Origin: Entomomonas sp945283395
GTDB lineage: Bacteria; Pseudomonadota; Gammaproteobacteria; Pseudomonadales; Pseudomonadaceae
DNA length: 64,000 nt
Direction: 5' to 3'
Assembly (NCBI GenBank): GCA_946480835.1
Contig: CAMLLC010000002.1
Span: 124,001-188,000, forward strand
The position numbers and the translations under genes are program-made. The notes beneath the pieces are model-generated. The model saw nothing but the letters and a program-made list of their open reading frames with translations. It made no database searches and was not told the origin of the DNA. Shown here piece by piece: positions 18,669 through 27,288 of this stretch. Every line of letters begins with the position of its first letter. Positions within the stretch are counted from its first letter, which is position 1.

Positions 18669-19096
18669 TACTTATTTCCTAATGCCTCTAAACCAACTAG
18701 TCCAATTTTCAAATAACCTGTTTTACGCAAATCATTCATTACATTAATAAGATCTTCGTAATTAACACTTTTATCTGCTTGAAAAAAAATAGTAGTCTCT
18801 TTATTACCTTTAGTTTGCTTTATTAGTTCGTTTGCCAGTTGTTCATCATTGCTTACCAGTTCATTACCTAAATATAGTTGGTGATTAGCTTTAAGTGTCA
18901 AAACTATAGGTTGTTCAGGTCTAGGCTGAGGTGTAGCAGTAGAAGCTGGTAAATCCACTTTAATATCTACAGTAGCCAATGGAGCAGCTACCATGAAAAT
19001 GATAAGTAAAACTAACATTACATCTATAAAAGGAGTAACATTGATATCGCTTAATTCTTTACTAGTATCACTACCTTCTTTTAAGTGCATTACCAT
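18668..19096 (-). CDS. exbD: Biopolymer transport protein ExbD
   Basis: A 142-residue ExbD, the inner-membrane rotor partner of ExbB. SDINVTPFIDVMLVLLIIF carries the essential membrane Asp (residue ~25). The following VAAPLATVDIKVDLPAST and the C-terminal TGYLKIGLVGLEA are almost the E. coli sequence. The N-terminus MVMHLKE aligns with E. coli MAMHLNE, supporting the ATG at 19096. It follows exbB by five bases. Confidence 0.96.
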   Translation of the reverse strand: MVMHLKEGSDTSKELSDINVTPFIDVMLVLLIIFMVAAPLATVDIKVDLPASTATPQPRPEQPIVLTLKANHQLYLGNELVSNDEQLANELIKQTKGNKETTIFFQADKSVNYEDLINVMNDLRKTGYLKIGLVGLEALGNK

Positions 19097-19101
19097 TATT
19101 A

Positions 19102-20061
19102 TTAGCCTATTTTTGTTATATTAGATCTATTAGTGTTAGCTAGGTTGATAGTTTGGCTTTTTCTATCTAAATCTCTACTTAACAATAGTAAAGTTTGTGC
19201 TGAAATATCACTTACCATCACTTTATAGTGGGCAATAGAGCGTGTAAATACATTATAAATAATTACAGCAGGAATCGCGGCTACCAGACCCATTGCTGTG
19301 GCTAGAAGAGCCTCAGCAATACCAGGTGCCACAATTGCGAGGTTAGTAGTTTGGGATTTAGCAATACCTATGAAGCTATTCATTATGCCCCACACAGTTC
19401 CAAATAACCCCACAAAAGGTGAAACAGCTCCTATGGTAGCTAATACGCCTGTACCTGTATTCATATTGCGACCACTAGCAGCGATTAAACGGTCTTGACG
19501 AAAAGCAGCTCTTTCTTTAATCCCTTCATGGCTGGTAGTATCGGCAGACAAATCTACTTCTTCTTGTATATCTTTTATAAGTATTTTAGATAAGCTTCTA
19601 GCTGTGAAGTTACTGGCTATTTCGCCCGCTTGTTTTAAATTTTTAGCAGTTGCTAATTCTAACAATTCTTTACGTAATGCTTTTTTAGCTTTAAGTAATT
19701 CAAAAAGCTTTGCTATAAAAATAGTCCAAGTAGCAATAGAGGCTAATAGTAGACCTATCATGACTATTTTTACAACAATATCAGCATGTTGGAACATCCC
19801 CCAAGGCGATAAATCGTGTTGTATTAAACTGATCTCTTTTTCGGAGGAAGCATCTATTACTGTTGAATTGGTAGACAACGGTGGATCTGTATTAGAAACT
19901 TGAGACGTAATAGAAGATTCTGTTTGGGGGTGAGAGGGAGTATTTGTGGCTTGCTCAGTAGTCGTTTGTGCCATAGTGATTGACGATAAACAGAGTGCCA
20001 CAACTAAAAATAATGATTTGGCAATTGAGACGCAAAGGTTAGTGCAAATTACATTCTTCAT
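19102..20061 (-). CDS. exbB: Biopolymer transport protein ExbB (long, signal-peptide form)
   Basis: A 319-residue ExbB of the Pseudomonas type. A signal peptide (residues ~1-31, ending ITMA-Q) and a Ser/Thr/Gln-rich periplasmic extension precede the MotA/TolQ/ExbB domain (~85-300). Three membrane helices are visible, including the GVLATIGAVSPFVGLFGTVWG and EALLATAMGLVAAIPAVI segments. It forms the proton channel with ExbD. First gene of the operon, with a Fur-box-like palindrome upstream. Confidence 0.94.
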   Translation of the reverse strand: MKNVICTNLCVSIAKSLFLVVALCLSSITMAQTTTEQATNTPSHPQTESSITSQVSNTDPPLSTNSTVIDASSEKEISLIQHDLSPWGMFQHADIVVKIVMIGLLLASIATWTIFIAKLFELLKAKKALRKELLELATAKNLKQAGEIASNFTARSLSKILIKDIQEEVDLSADTTSHEGIKERAAFRQDRLIAASGRNMNTGTGVLATIGAVSPFVGLFGTVWGIMNSFIGIAKSQTTNLAIVAPGIAEALLATAMGLVAAIPAVIIYNVFTRSIAHYKVMVSDISAQTLLLLSRDLDRKSQTINLANTNRSNITKIG

Positions 20062-20100
20062 TCAATTCAGCCTAAGATATTATTAATGGTCTATATATTA

Positions 20101-20123
20101 TTGCAAATAATTCTTATTTACAA
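20101..20123 (-). promoter_or_regulatory. Candidate Fur box upstream of exbB
   Basis: TTGCAAATAATTCTTATTT followed by ACAA is an imperfect palindrome: AAATAA/TTATTT around TTC, with outer TTG/CAA also paired. It sits 40-62 bases before the exbB start. The A/T hexamer pattern resembles a Fur site, and iron control would fit a TonB system, but the match to the 19-bp consensus is partial. Confidence 0.4.
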
Positions 20124-20129
20124 ATTAAT

Positions 20130-20489
20130 TTTCTTTTTAATTTTTATAGTTGCTAATTATTGATTCATGGTTATTTTAAAACTAGCTAATAACCCAAAAG
20201 TGTTTATATTTTATAATAACATAGGATAGGTTGTTATGTTGGTTAAAATAGTTATAAAAAATTTATTAGAGAAAGTCAGTGATGATTCATCCTTACCTAT
20301 AACTAGAGATTATAAACAATAAAAATTATAAAGTTCATTAATACATTAATTACTGTAAAGTCTTATACAATTAAATAACGAAATAACAATATGTTAACTG
20401 GGCATTTTCTCTTCGATTTTTAAAAAATTATAAAACAGTTGATTATATAATACTTGATAATTTTAATTAATCAGATAAATGTAAAGCGG
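20130..20489. other. Non-coding spacer between exbB and aroC
   Basis: A/T-rich, no gene called. A 28-codon ORF starts at 20235 after a weak GGATAGG site; its end contains the 15-mer CTTACCTATAACTAG, which recurs at about 45510 in another spacer. This may be debris of a shared element. Confidence 0.4.
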
Positions 20490-21563
20490 TTATGTCTTTA
20501 CATCAGCATTTTGACCACGATGTCTTAGTAAATGATCCATCAAAACTATTGCCATCATGGCTTCTCCTATGGGAGTGGCTCTAATACCTACACATGGATC
20601 ATGACGGCCTTTGGTAATAACTTCTACTTCATCACCTACTAAGTTTATAGAACGGCCAGGAGTAGTGATACTAGGTGTTGGTTTTAAAGCTAAATGTGCG
20701 ACAATAGCTTGACCAGAAGAAATACCTCCCAAAATGCCGCCAGCATTGTTAGAAAGAAACCCTTGGGCAGTAATTTCATCTCTATGTTCTGTGCCTTTTT
20801 GACTTATACAAGCAAAGCCAGTGCCTATTTCTACGCCTTTTACAGCGTTGATACTCATTAGTGCATGAGCAAGATCAGCATCAAGCCGGTCAAAAATAGG
20901 TTCGCCTAGCCCTGCTGGGACCCCTTCAGCTACTATAGTTATCTTAGCACCTATAGAATCTTGCTCATGCCTTATATTTTCCATATAATTTTCAAGCTCA
21001 GGTAGTATTGCTAAATCTGGAGCAAAAAAATGATTACCTTCTTTATTAACAGCATCCCAGCTTTTAAAGGGAATTTTAATAGAACCCAATTGGCTCATAT
21101 AGCCTCTCACTATAATTCCTTTGGTCGCTAGATATTTTTTAGCAATAGCACCTGCCGCGACCCGCATGGCTGTTTCACGAGCGGATGACCTACCTCCACC
21201 ACGATAATCTCTAAAGCCATATTTATGATAATAGCTATAGTCAGCATGGGCTGGTCGAAAGATATCTTTAATTGCTGCATAGTCTTTAGATTTTTGATCA
21301 GTATTACGAATTAATAAACCTATAGGGCAGCCTGTAGTAACTCCTTCAAATACTCCAGACAGAATTTCTATCTGATCATCCTCTTGCCGTTGAGTTGTAA
21401 ATCTACTGCTACCAGGTTTACGTCTATTTAGCTCCTTTTGTAAATCATCAGGCGCCAAAGGCAAACCGGGAGGACAACCATCTACAATAGCCACTAAAGC
21501 TGGGCCATGACTTTCGCCCGCTGTTGTCACCGTAAAAAGTTTACCTAGAGTATTACCTGACAT
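20490..21563 (-). CDS. aroC: Chorismate synthase
   Basis: A 357-residue chorismate synthase, which makes chorismate from EPSP with reduced FMN in the last step of the shikimate pathway. Conserved stretches are GESHGPALVAIVDGCPPGLP, RRKPGSS, FRPAHADYSYYHKYG, RGGGRSSARETA and GRHDPCVGIRATPIGEAM. Length and both ends are normal. It is a single gene behind the S49 peptidase gene on the same strand, separated by a terminator. Confidence 0.97.
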   Translation of the reverse strand: MSGNTLGKLFTVTTAGESHGPALVAIVDGCPPGLPLAPDDLQKELNRRKPGSSRFTTQRQEDDQIEILSGVFEGVTTGCPIGLLIRNTDQKSKDYAAIKDIFRPAHADYSYYHKYGFRDYRGGGRSSARETAMRVAAGAIAKKYLATKGIIVRGYMSQLGSIKIPFKSWDAVNKEGNHFFAPDLAILPELENYMENIRHEQDSIGAKITIVAEGVPAGLGEPIFDRLDADLAHALMSINAVKGVEIGTGFACISQKGTEHRDEITAQGFLSNNAGGILGGISSGQAIVAHLALKPTPSITTPGRSINLVGDEVEVITKGRHDPCVGIRATPIGEAMMAIVLMDHLLRHRGQNADVKT

Positions 21564-21680
21564 TGAATATTGCTCCCACTATAGCTATGACTATTCATGT
21601 TTTAGGTTTGATGTTGTCAGCTGATATTATGTTATTAAGCTAATTTGTTAAAAATTAATAGAAAATAAGTATCCAAATAT

Positions 21681-21702
21681 AAGGGGTAATGTTAATCACC
21701 CC
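21681..21702 (-). terminator. Rho-independent terminator after the S49 peptidase gene
   Basis: On the minus strand GGGGTGAT (21702-21695) pairs with ATTACCCC (21690-21683), one G-T pair, around a TAAC loop. TTATATTT follows. It begins nine bases after the peptidase stop codon and is GC-rich against its surroundings. Confidence 0.65.
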
Positions 21703-21710
21703 AGTATTAA

Positions 21711-22730
21711 TTATTGCAGTTTCAAACCCTGTATACCAATAGAAGTAACTAATTGTTGAGCAGCACTAGCACCTAATTTTTTAGCAAATCTATCAAGCGG
21801 GCTATCTTTCTTAGTAAAGTTTTTCAATTTGGCCACCCCTATTACATCTCTAGCTACCGAGCTAGTACTGCCAAAACCATCTATAAGACCAAGTTGTTTA
21901 GCTTGTTCGCCTGACCAAATATAACCAGAGAATAGTTCGGGATGATCTTTGAACTTTAATCTATCGCCACGACCTTTCTTGACTTGATTAATAAATTGTT
22001 GATGGACAGTATCTAAGGTTTTTTTCCAAAATTCGGTTTCATCGTCTTTCATGGGTTGGAAAGGATCAAGGAATGCTTTATGTTCCCCAGAAGTATAAGC
22101 GCGACGTTCTACTCCGAGCATTTTCATGGTATCAACAAAGCCAAACCCCGCTGCTGTAACTCCAATGGACCCTACTAAGCTAGCTTTATCAGCATAGATT
22201 TCATCTGCCGCACTAGCAATGTAATAAGCGCCTGAAGCACCTAAGTCAGTAATAACGGCGTATACTTTGATACTTGGATATAAAGTGCGTAAACGCTTAA
22301 TTTCATCATAAACATAGCCAGCTTGCACTGGAGTACCTCCTGGGCTATTAATACGCATAATAATCGCTTTAGTATTAAGTGATTTAAATGCATTGTGTAA
22401 AGCTGCTATAAGATTACTAGCACTAGCATCTTCTTTGTCTGCTATAACACCATTTACATCAATAACAGCGGTATAGGGGGTACTACTATTTTCTACCGTT
22501 CCTTTTAAACCACCAAAACCTATAAGAAGTAACACGAAAAGATAAAAGAAAGTTATAGCTTTAAAAAAGATACCCCAACGGCGTGAACGGCGTTGTTCAA
22601 TAAGACTAGCTTGTAAAGTGGTTTCTAGAAGCTTCCAGCTTTTTTCGTCATTTAATGAAAGATTCGAAGGCTTCAGGTTATTAGAAATCGTTTGGCCATC
22701 AGTATTGGTCGATGGGTTTTGGTCAGACAT
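21711..22730 (-). CDS. sppA: S49 family signal-peptide peptidase
   Basis: A 339-residue SppA/SohB-type membrane serine protease that degrades cleaved signal peptides. A membrane anchor lies at ~52-75. The catalytic Ser is S166 in LGASGAYYIAS, and the general-base Lys is probably K218 in SGEHKAF. The 52-residue spacing equals that in known SppA dyads. The short, single-domain form matches the Pseudomonas homologue rather than the duplicated E. coli SppA. The N-terminal ~45 residues are polar and cytoplasmic. Confidence 0.9.
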   Translation of the reverse strand: MSDQNPSTNTDGQTISNNLKPSNLSLNDEKSWKLLETTLQASLIEQRRSRRWGIFFKAITFFYLFVLLLIGFGGLKGTVENSSTPYTAVIDVNGVIADKEDASASNLIAALHNAFKSLNTKAIIMRINSPGGTPVQAGYVYDEIKRLRTLYPSIKVYAVITDLGASGAYYIASAADEIYADKASLVGSIGVTAAGFGFVDTMKMLGVERRAYTSGEHKAFLDPFQPMKDDETEFWKKTLDTVHQQFINQVKKGRGDRLKFKDHPELFSGYIWSGEQAKQLGLIDGFGSTSSVARDVIGVAKLKNFTKKDSPLDRFAKKLGASAAQQLVTSIGIQGLKLQ

Positions 22731-22861
22731 AGTATTATCCTAGATTTAAAAACTATTAATACATAATAAGCGGCATAATTTATTCTCTCAATAATAGCAT
22801 ATTCTAAGTTAATGCTATAAACTTATTCTGCATGTAACAGCATTATTAATAGGGAGTTAAT

Positions 22862-23113
22862 ATGGCTTTTAGTGACAATGAAAAAAATCTTTTGCTAGCT
22901 GTAAAGGGAGTAGGCCACAAGGTTATAGAACGACTTGAGCAACAAGGTATTGATTCGTTAGAAGAGCTAGCTAAGGCTAATGCTTCTGATATTACAAAAT
23001 ATGTGGCAGCATTACTTGGTAGTAGTTGTTGGAAAAATAGCCCGCAGGCATTAGCTGCAATTTATGGTGCTATCGATATGGCAAAAGGTTATGTAAGGGC
23101 TAATAAATCATGA
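22862..23113 (+). CDS. Helix-hairpin-helix small protein (Cdd1-like)
   Basis: An 83-residue protein whose first half, LLLAVKGVGHKVIERLEQQG followed by IDSLEELA, is a helix-hairpin-helix unit like those used for non-sequence-specific DNA binding. The second half resembles the small pathogenicity-locus/Cdd1 family (LLGSSCWKNSPQALAAIYGAID). Function is unknown. AGGGAG is a good ribosome binding site. Its last 25 bases overlap the end of ogt on the opposite strand. Confidence 0.75.
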   Translation: MAFSDNEKNLLLAVKGVGHKVIERLEQQGIDSLEELAKANASDITKYVAALLGSSCWKNSPQALAAIYGAIDMAKGYVRANKS

Positions 23114-23637
23114 TAAGTAAAATGTTTTTCGTGGGCTAGTAACCACTGTTTCTTTTCTAAACCACCTGCATAGCCCGTAAGTTTCTTATTTTTTCCTATT
23201 ACCCTATGGCAAGGAACTACAATAGCAATAGGGTTATTATGATTAGCCATTCCAACAGCTCTACAGGCTAATGGATTACCTAGCTGTTTAGCTATTTCAC
23301 TATAACTACATGTAGTGCCAGCAGGAATTTGGCGTAAAGCTTGCCAAACTTGTTTTTGAAAAGGGCTACCAAAATCTGCTACGATGAGTTTATTTATAGC
23401 ATTTAGATTCCCTTGAAAATATTCACTAATAGCTTGTATTACAGGATTAGATTGCTTTGTTAATTGCAATTTTATGGTTTTAGTTTTATAGAAGCTAGTT
23501 AATTGTTGTTGAGTTAGTGCTCTATGTTCTACCCAACCTACGAATTGTAAAATGTTAGATTTATCTAACCAGATGGCTAACTCACCCAAAGGGGTAGTAA
23601 GTAAATATTCATTAAAAAAGATGATTTCTTGTGTCAT
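23089..23637 (-). CDS. ogt: Methylated-DNA--protein-cysteine methyltransferase
   Basis: A 182-residue suicide alkyltransferase that removes O6-alkyl groups from guanine. The acceptor is C143 in IVVPCHRVIG. The recognition helix region QKQVWQALRQIPAGTTCSYS and GYAGGLEKKQWLLAHE are present. The short N-terminal domain without Ada zinc ligands makes it Ogt-type. It converges on the HhH gene with a 25-base tail-to-tail overlap. Confidence 0.95.
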   Translation of the reverse strand: MTQEIIFFNEYLLTTPLGELAIWLDKSNILQFVGWVEHRALTQQQLTSFYKTKTIKLQLTKQSNPVIQAISEYFQGNLNAINKLIVADFGSPFQKQVWQALRQIPAGTTCSYSEIAKQLGNPLACRAVGMANHNNPIAIVVPCHRVIGKNKKLTGYAGGLEKKQWLLAHEKHFTYHDLLALT

Positions 23638-23973
23638 TTGCTATCTCCCTAATAGCTCTTAAAATAATAGATGACCATAACTATCTTGTAAAGTAAGTAA
23701 TAATAGGTGAGCTACTTGTATCATATTTTATATTTTAATAAGGCTTGTTTGCTTTATTAGCGCATCTTTTTATGTTTTATGCTATCGCTTAGTTTAACTT
23801 GCTACATTAATTAATTATTGGATATTATTGGTGGTAATCTTTTAACAAACCTTTCATTTCTCACTTGTTTAACGCTGCCATTTGGCTAGGAACATGTTAA
23901 ACTTACTCTTATAAGCCATCTTATTTTTTATTAAATAATTGCTAGTTAAAGGGATAAATGTTATTAATTAAAG
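23638..23973. other. Intergenic region upstream of rsmJ and ogt
   Basis: A 336-base divergent spacer that should hold both promoters. An AAAGGGAT ribosome-binding-like site at 23948-23955 precedes ATG 23958, which opens a 15-codon ORF (to TAG at about 24003) overlapping the rsmJ start out of frame. Otherwise nothing recognisable. Confidence 0.45.
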
Positions 23974-24774
23974 ATGACCCACTCAAGTTGCCCATTAATT
24001 ATTAGAGTAGATGCATTAGCTGAGCAATATCAGACTGTTGCCTTGTCATTAGCAAAAGAATTATCGTTAACTACAACTGGTGAAACTGAATTTGCCTTGC
24101 AAATAGATGCGGACGGATTGCAATTACAATTACTAACAGAAAAAAATATAGGTGCCTTACGAGTCGATTTTGTGCAAGGGGCATTGGCTCATAGAATAAA
24201 ATTTGGTGGTGGTAAAGGGCAAATGATTGCTAAAGCAGTAGGCATACAAGGCAATGTGTTACCAACTATAGTAGACGCAACAGCAGGCTTGGGGCGTGAT
24301 GCTTTTGTATTGGCTAGTTTAGGTTGTTCTGTAACTATGCTTGAACGCCAACCTATTATTGCTACCTTATTAAAAGATGGTTTAGCTCGTGGCTTAGCAA
24401 ACGGTGAGGTAGCACCTATTATAAAGCGTATGTCCTTAATACAAAGTGATGCTATTGAGCTGATGCAAAATTGGCAAAGCAATATCCCTCAAGTGGTTTA
24501 TCTTGACCCCATGTTTCCTGAAAGAGATAAAAGTGCCTTAGTAAAAAAAGAAATGCGTTTATTTAAATCATTAATAGGTGCTGATTTAGATGTTCAGCAA
24601 CTACTTGTAAGTGCGTTACACTTAGCTAGTCATAGAGTAGTAGTCAAGCGCCCTCGTAAAGCAGCTAGTATAGAGGGCATTAAACCTTGTTATAAATTAG
24701 AAGGTAAGAGTATTAGGTATGATATTTATGTTAAAAAATCGTTAACTAAAACAAAAGCTACCAATAATTGGTAA
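23974..24774 (+). CDS. rsmJ: 16S rRNA (guanine1516-N2)-methyltransferase RsmJ
   Basis: A 266-residue SAM-dependent methyltransferase that modifies G1516 of 16S rRNA. The SAM-binding IVDATAGLGRDAFVLASLG block is near residues 109-127, VYLDPMFPERDKSALVKKEM near 176-195, and VVVKRPRKA near the end; these are RsmJ (YhiQ) hallmarks. The ATG at 23974 fits the Pseudomonas N-terminus but lacks its own close ribosome binding site. The best one serves an overlapping short ORF 16 bases upstream. Confidence 0.92.
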   Translation: MTHSSCPLIIRVDALAEQYQTVALSLAKELSLTTTGETEFALQIDADGLQLQLLTEKNIGALRVDFVQGALAHRIKFGGGKGQMIAKAVGIQGNVLPTIVDATAGLGRDAFVLASLGCSVTMLERQPIIATLLKDGLARGLANGEVAPIIKRMSLIQSDAIELMQNWQSNIPQVVYLDPMFPERDKSALVKKEMRLFKSLIGADLDVQQLLVSALHLASHRVVVKRPRKAASIEGIKPCYKLEGKSIRYDIYVKKSLTKTKATNNW

Positions 24775-24802
24775 AGTGTTATTTGGCTCCAGATATAGAA
24801 AA

Positions 24803-25366
24803 TTATTCTTCTACTAGGAAAGAGTCTCCTATTGCAAAGAACTGTCCGCCGGCTTGATAATGAATGGAACGCAGTGACTCATCTTTGATATGCCATCGTC
24901 CATTACTAAATACCCGAGGGTCAGCCCAAGCGCAAGTTACCTCGCCTATATATAAATCATACGTATCTTGGTTATGAGGTTCATCAATTAATTTACATTC
25001 TAAAAAAGCTAAACAGCCATTGATTAATGGTGCGACTACTGTTTTAGCAGGTAATATAGGCATATCAAAAGCTGCAAATTTATCTACTGCACTACCGGTA
25101 CAAGCACCTACTTGTAAAACTAATTTAGCCATGGCTTTACTGGGTAGCATCATTACAAATTCACCAGACTTTTTGATAAGTTGATGGCTATAGCCTTGCT
25201 TATCTAAAATAACAAGGACTCTAGCAGGGGTATAATCTAAAACAGTACACCAACCAGCAGCGATTACATTGCGTTCATCACCATAAGCACAGCTTATTAA
25301 TACTGTGGGACCATGGTTAAGAAGTAGATAGGCTTTTTCCAAAGGAACAATTTGATAATCAATCAT
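24803..25366 (-). CDS. Flavin reductase-like FMN-binding protein
   Basis: A 187-residue member of the flavin reductase-like/flavoredoxin family. It has the split-barrel pattern TVLISCAYGDERNVIAAGW, TPARVLVILDKQGYSHQLI and FVMMLPSKAMAKLVLQVG, followed by CLAFLECKLIDE. It probably binds FMN and reduces a flavin or other acceptor with NAD(P)H. No partner oxygenase lies next to it, and the substrate is unknown. It converges on rsmJ across 28 bases. Confidence 0.8.
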   Translation of the reverse strand: MIDYQIVPLEKAYLLLNHGPTVLISCAYGDERNVIAAGWCTVLDYTPARVLVILDKQGYSHQLIKKSGEFVMMLPSKAMAKLVLQVGACTGSAVDKFAAFDMPILPAKTVVAPLINGCLAFLECKLIDEPHNQDTYDLYIGEVTCAWADPRVFSNGRWHIKDESLRSIHYQAGGQFFAIGDSFLVEE

Positions 25367-25589
25367 AAATTTTTACCAAAGAAATTTTGTTAAATTATGG
25401 GCTGTGATAGTTAGCTATTCAAGTTTTTTAAGTATGAGCTAACTTCTTTGAAAATCTTTATTAATCTGATTTAGTTGTAATTATTAAGTATTAGATTGTT
25501 TGAATTAATAAAATAGCTTGCTATTATGAGCAGAAGCTTTAATTGATTTAGTAAAAAGATAATTAAAATTTAGATTAGGAGCCATATCA

Positions 25590-26537
25590 ATGAAAACAGC
25601 ATTAACTGAATTGTTGGGTATAGATATTCCCCTTATTCAAGGTGCAATGGCTTGGATTTCTGATGCAAGATTAGTAGCAGCAGTGGCAAATGCCGGTGCT
25701 ACCGGAGTAATAGCTGCCGGGGGGTTAACCGCTGGTGAGTTATCTAGTCAAATTCGAAAGGCTAAAACTTTAACAGATAAGCCTTTTGGAGTTAATGTAA
25801 TGTTAATGGCCCCAAATAAGGAAGAAATAGTAGAGGTAATCTGTGCTGAATATGTCGCTTTTGTTACATTAGGAGGTGGCGATCCTGTGCCTTATATTAA
25901 GAGATTACAGGCTTCAGGTAGTAAAGTAATACCTGTTGTACCTAATGTAAAATTAGCACAAAAAATGGAAGTAGAAGGAGCTGACGCTATAATAGTAGAA
26001 GGTATGGAAGCAGGAGGTCATATAGGTAAAATAACCACTATTGCCCTTATGACACAAGTTATTCCTCATGTAAATTTACCTGTGGTAGTTGCAGGAGGTA
26101 TAGTAGATGGAAGGGGTATGGCAGCAGCACTTACGATGGGGGCTGTAGGCGTACAGATGGGTACTAGATTTATGGTAGCAGAAGAGTGTAGTGTTCACCC
26201 GAAAGCTAAAGAGATGTTAATAGCTGCTAAGGATACAGATAGCGTAGTAACAGGTTGGACTTGTAAATATACTGCGCGTAGTTTGAAAAACGCATTAACT
26301 ACTAAGTTACAGCAATTAGAAATTGGGGGTGGTAAAGCAACTGAACAAGAAATAAAGAGACTTATTTTAGGGGCTGGGAAAAAGGGAATGATAGATGGTG
26401 ATACTGAGTGGGGAATGATAATGTGTGGCCAATCTTTATATCCTATTACTAAGATTGAGTCTGCCAAAACTATCATTAATACTATTGTTGATGAGGTTAA
26501 ACAAGCTATTAATAAAGCTACCGCACTAATTCTATAA
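25590..26537 (+). CDS. fabK: FabK-type enoyl-ACP reductase II (nitronate monooxygenase family)
   Basis: A 315-residue FMN-dependent TIM-barrel protein. Similarity to Firmicute FabK runs end to end: MKTALTELLGIDIPLIQGAM, DKPFGVNVMLMAP, VIPVVPNVKLA, GADAIIVEGMEAGGHIGK, VVVAGGIVDGRGMAAAL, GVQMGTRFMVAEE, and the late IMCGQ element. FabK reduces trans-2-enoyl-ACP in fatty-acid elongation and replaces FabI. A nitronate monooxygenase cannot be excluded, as both belong to one family. No fab genes are adjacent. AGGAG at 25577-25581 is a good ribosome binding site. FabK is unusual in gammaproteobacteria. Confidence 0.75.
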   Translation: MKTALTELLGIDIPLIQGAMAWISDARLVAAVANAGATGVIAAGGLTAGELSSQIRKAKTLTDKPFGVNVMLMAPNKEEIVEVICAEYVAFVTLGGGDPVPYIKRLQASGSKVIPVVPNVKLAQKMEVEGADAIIVEGMEAGGHIGKITTIALMTQVIPHVNLPVVVAGGIVDGRGMAAALTMGAVGVQMGTRFMVAEECSVHPKAKEMLIAAKDTDSVVTGWTCKYTARSLKNALTTKLQQLEIGGGKATEQEIKRLILGAGKKGMIDGDTEWGMIMCGQSLYPITKIESAKTIINTIVDEVKQAINKATALIL

Positions 26538-26567
26538 GACTATTTATTAACTGAATATTAAATGAGC

Positions 26568-26805
26568 GCTATATAAATTTAATAGAGGATTTTCTCATTA
26601 ACATAGTTCCAATAGCTTTCGATTGCTTGAGATAGGCATGACCTTAAACCATTCAGTCTTGCCATGATAAACAATAAAAGGCTTTTCATCTCTCACACCT
26701 ACTAGCCTATCATGCCATGTCAGCCATCCGAGTGAATAATGCTATCAATACTCGCTTTTGAATTTAGTCTCAGAAATAGGTAACCACTTGTTATACTTAT
26801 ATAGC
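26568..26805 (-). mobile_element. Short deletion derivative of an IS1595-like element
   Basis: GCTATATAA (26568-26576) and TTATATAGC (26797-26805) are perfect 9-bp inverted ends. On the minus strand between them lies a decayed transposase fragment. It encodes SIDSIIHSDG and, in a second frame, DEKPF-IVYHGKTEWF, the IS1595/IS1016-type core. The DNA is closely similar to the decayed copy at 43.1-43.9 kb over 26605-26755 and again at the IS end (AAATCCTCTA-TAAATTTATATAGC). Much of the transposase is deleted between, so this looks MITE-like. Confidence 0.7.
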
Positions 26806-27250
26806 TTAACTTTTTGCATGATTTAATATTTCTAAAGTTATCTAGACTCTAACTATTATATCAAATAGGAATAATGGATAGTTACTTAGCAAAAACATAG
26901 CTAAATTCCTGCAGGATAAAAACTAGTACAATGTTGATAATCATTTTTCTTTATAGTTTGCAATCTTTGGCTATTAACTTTTAGGGAAATTACTTTAAGA
27001 ACTTTTTAATGATCTTGAAACATGCTCTTAAGCATAAATATATTATGAATTAAGCACAACTAATACTTGCCTTTTATATTGCACTAATTTTAAAAGAAGC
27101 TCCAAATAAATATCTTTTAATATCCAATAATTTTATTTATTAATACTAGAAAAGATAGACAATAAGTAATTAGTATATACTAACTATTAATACTGTTAAT
27201 GAATTCAAATGTTTTACTATTTCTATTTAAGACCAATATATAGAAAGAGT
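26806..27250. other. Non-coding spacer downstream of dprA
   Basis: About 445 bases of A/T-rich DNA after the IS remnant. No ORF with a ribosome binding site, RNA gene or obvious repeat. It may be decayed coding DNA. Confidence 0.45.
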
Positions 27251-27288
27251 ATCAACAGAAAAATTAGTAACTTTTATCTACTGTTGAT
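27251..27288 (-). terminator. Possible terminator overlapping the dprA end
   Basis: On the minus strand ATCAACAG (27288-27281, within the last dprA codons) pairs with CTGTTGAT (27258-27251). The loop is 22 bases, with a T-run inside it rather than after the stem. Position fits a terminator; the T-run placement does not. Confidence 0.3.
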
